A stretch of 6,252 bases of DNA from Ktedonobacterales bacterium. GTDB taxonomy: Bacteria > Chloroflexota > Ktedonobacteria > Ktedonobacterales > JADMIN01. The DNA lies in contig JANWHL010000160.1 in NCBI GenBank assembly GCA_025450405.1, positions 1 to 6,252 of the forward strand. Direction: 5' to 3'. Numbering within the stretch: position 1 is the first letter of the stretch; the number at the start of each line of letters is the position of its first letter. Positions 5,947 to 6,252 of this stretch are shown here, in pieces. The position numbers and the translations under genes are program-made. The notes under the pieces were generated by a model. That model saw only the letters and a list, made by a program, of their open reading frames with translations. It made no database searches and was not told the DNA's origin.

Positions 5947-6082
5947 ATGGACGTAGCCACCCGGACATCGCCGACCCAGCCGCGAAGCGACGAGGTGATC
6001 GGTCGACTCGACGGGCAAGCTGGCCTGGTACGAGCGACTGGGGGATCGAGCGTCGGAGCGATCCCGTGTGGCGGACGGAGGA

Positions 6083-6111
6083 AGTATACCTGAGCGTTCG
6101 CGGACGCGCAA
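6083..6111 (-). promoter_or_regulatory. Sigma70-type promoter for the C39 peptidase-mutL unit
   Basis: On the minus strand, TTGCGC (6106-6111) and TATACT (6083-6088) are separated by exactly 17 nt. The -10 matches TATAAT at five of six positions and the -35 has the TTG core. Transcription would start near 6076, giving a leader of about 140 nt. It is the best promoter in the window and would also serve mutL. Confidence 0.55.
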
Positions 6112-6127
6112 TCGGCTCGCACCAGCG

Positions 6128-6252
6128 CTAATGTGGGGCCAGCTCGCGCCGGAAGAGCAGCCACGCGATCAGTGAGAGGACCGCGCCGAGCGCCGCCAGG
6201 CCCAGGAAATCCACCAGCGGCGGCGCCGTGCCAAGGAGCATGATGTGGTCGA
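6128..6252 (-). CDS. C-terminal end of a membrane protein, probably ABC-2-type permease (partial)
   Basis: The last 40 codons of a gene entering from the right edge, ending at the TAG at 6128-6130. The translation ends with a single strongly hydrophobic helix (VDFLGLAALGAVLSLIAWLL) followed by FRRELAPH. A final transmembrane helix with a W-L-L-F-R-R-style basic tail at the cytosolic face is typical of the last helix of ABC-2-type transporter permeases, often preceded, as here, by a short polar/Pro loop. Too little is present to exclude other membrane proteins. It reads in the same direction as the peptidase gene, but the 192-nt gap with its own promoter suggests separate transcription. Confidence 0.6.
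   Translation of the reverse strand, partial: DHIMLLGTAPPLVDFLGLAALGAVLSLIAWLLFRRELAPH

Larger units (their letters stand above)
5936..6127. other. Spacer and leader between membrane-protein gene and C39 peptidase
   Basis: 192 nt. It contains the peptidase promoter and a leader of about 140 nt. A 7-bp hairpin (GGGATCG at 6042-6048 with CGATCCC at 6059-6065, 10-nt loop) lies just after the predicted transcription start. No T-tract follows, so it is not a clear terminator for the upstream gene. I recognise no riboswitch or T-box. Confidence 0.5.

Noticed and set aside
5934..6131. A 65-codon plus-strand frame over the peptidase leader.
   Set aside because: No ribosome-binding site, Arg-rich translation, and it overlaps a good minus-strand promoter.
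1..6252. A new multi-gene defence or mobile system.
   Set aside because: The genes are individually recognisable housekeeping or accessory types with no toxin, nuclease, reverse transcriptase, recombinase or repeat array beside them.

Overview
The window is a GC-rich bacterial chromosomal segment (roughly 70% GC by eye) with third-codon-position GC bias, good Shine-Dalgarno sites and no tRNA, rRNA, CRISPR array, insertion sequence or phage gene. An actinobacteria-like secreted C39 peptidase sits beside a mutL gene. Most Actinobacteria lack MutS/MutL, so a high-GC Chloroflexota bacterium (Thermomicrobia-like) is my best guess. That is inference, not proof.

Layout from left to right. (1) 9-728, minus: a short histidine kinase with no sensor domain, starting at GTG. 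(2) 729-1209: a divergent intergenic region with weak promoter candidates for both sides. (3) 1210-2361, plus: a YUCCA/CzcO-like FAD- and NADPH-binding monooxygenase. (4) 2312-2703: a remnant zone. A small minus-strand ORF carries only the extreme C-terminal signature of an amidase-signature (FAAH-like) enzyme, cut off at a hairpin-forming inverted repeat. It overlaps the monooxygenase gene tail to tail. (5) 2704-4512, minus: mutL, complete, with a GHKL ATPase domain and an endonuclease-type C-terminal domain whose conserved motifs are partly altered. (6) 4532-5935, minus: a secreted C39-like cysteine peptidase, 19 nt upstream of mutL and probably co-transcribed with it. (7) 5936-6127: the peptidase's leader and a good sigma70-type promoter. 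(8) 6128-6252, minus: the last 40 codons of a membrane protein, probably an ABC-2-type transporter permease, running off the window edge.

The genes do not form an obvious pathway. The clearest transcription unit is peptidase followed by mutL, driven by the promoter at 6083-6111; the pairing looks like operon convenience rather than shared function. The kinase and the monooxygenase are divergently arranged, and no response regulator is visible. I see no convincing new multi-gene system. The points most worth a second look are the amidase remnant with its inverted-repeat breakpoint and the altered C-terminal motifs of MutL.
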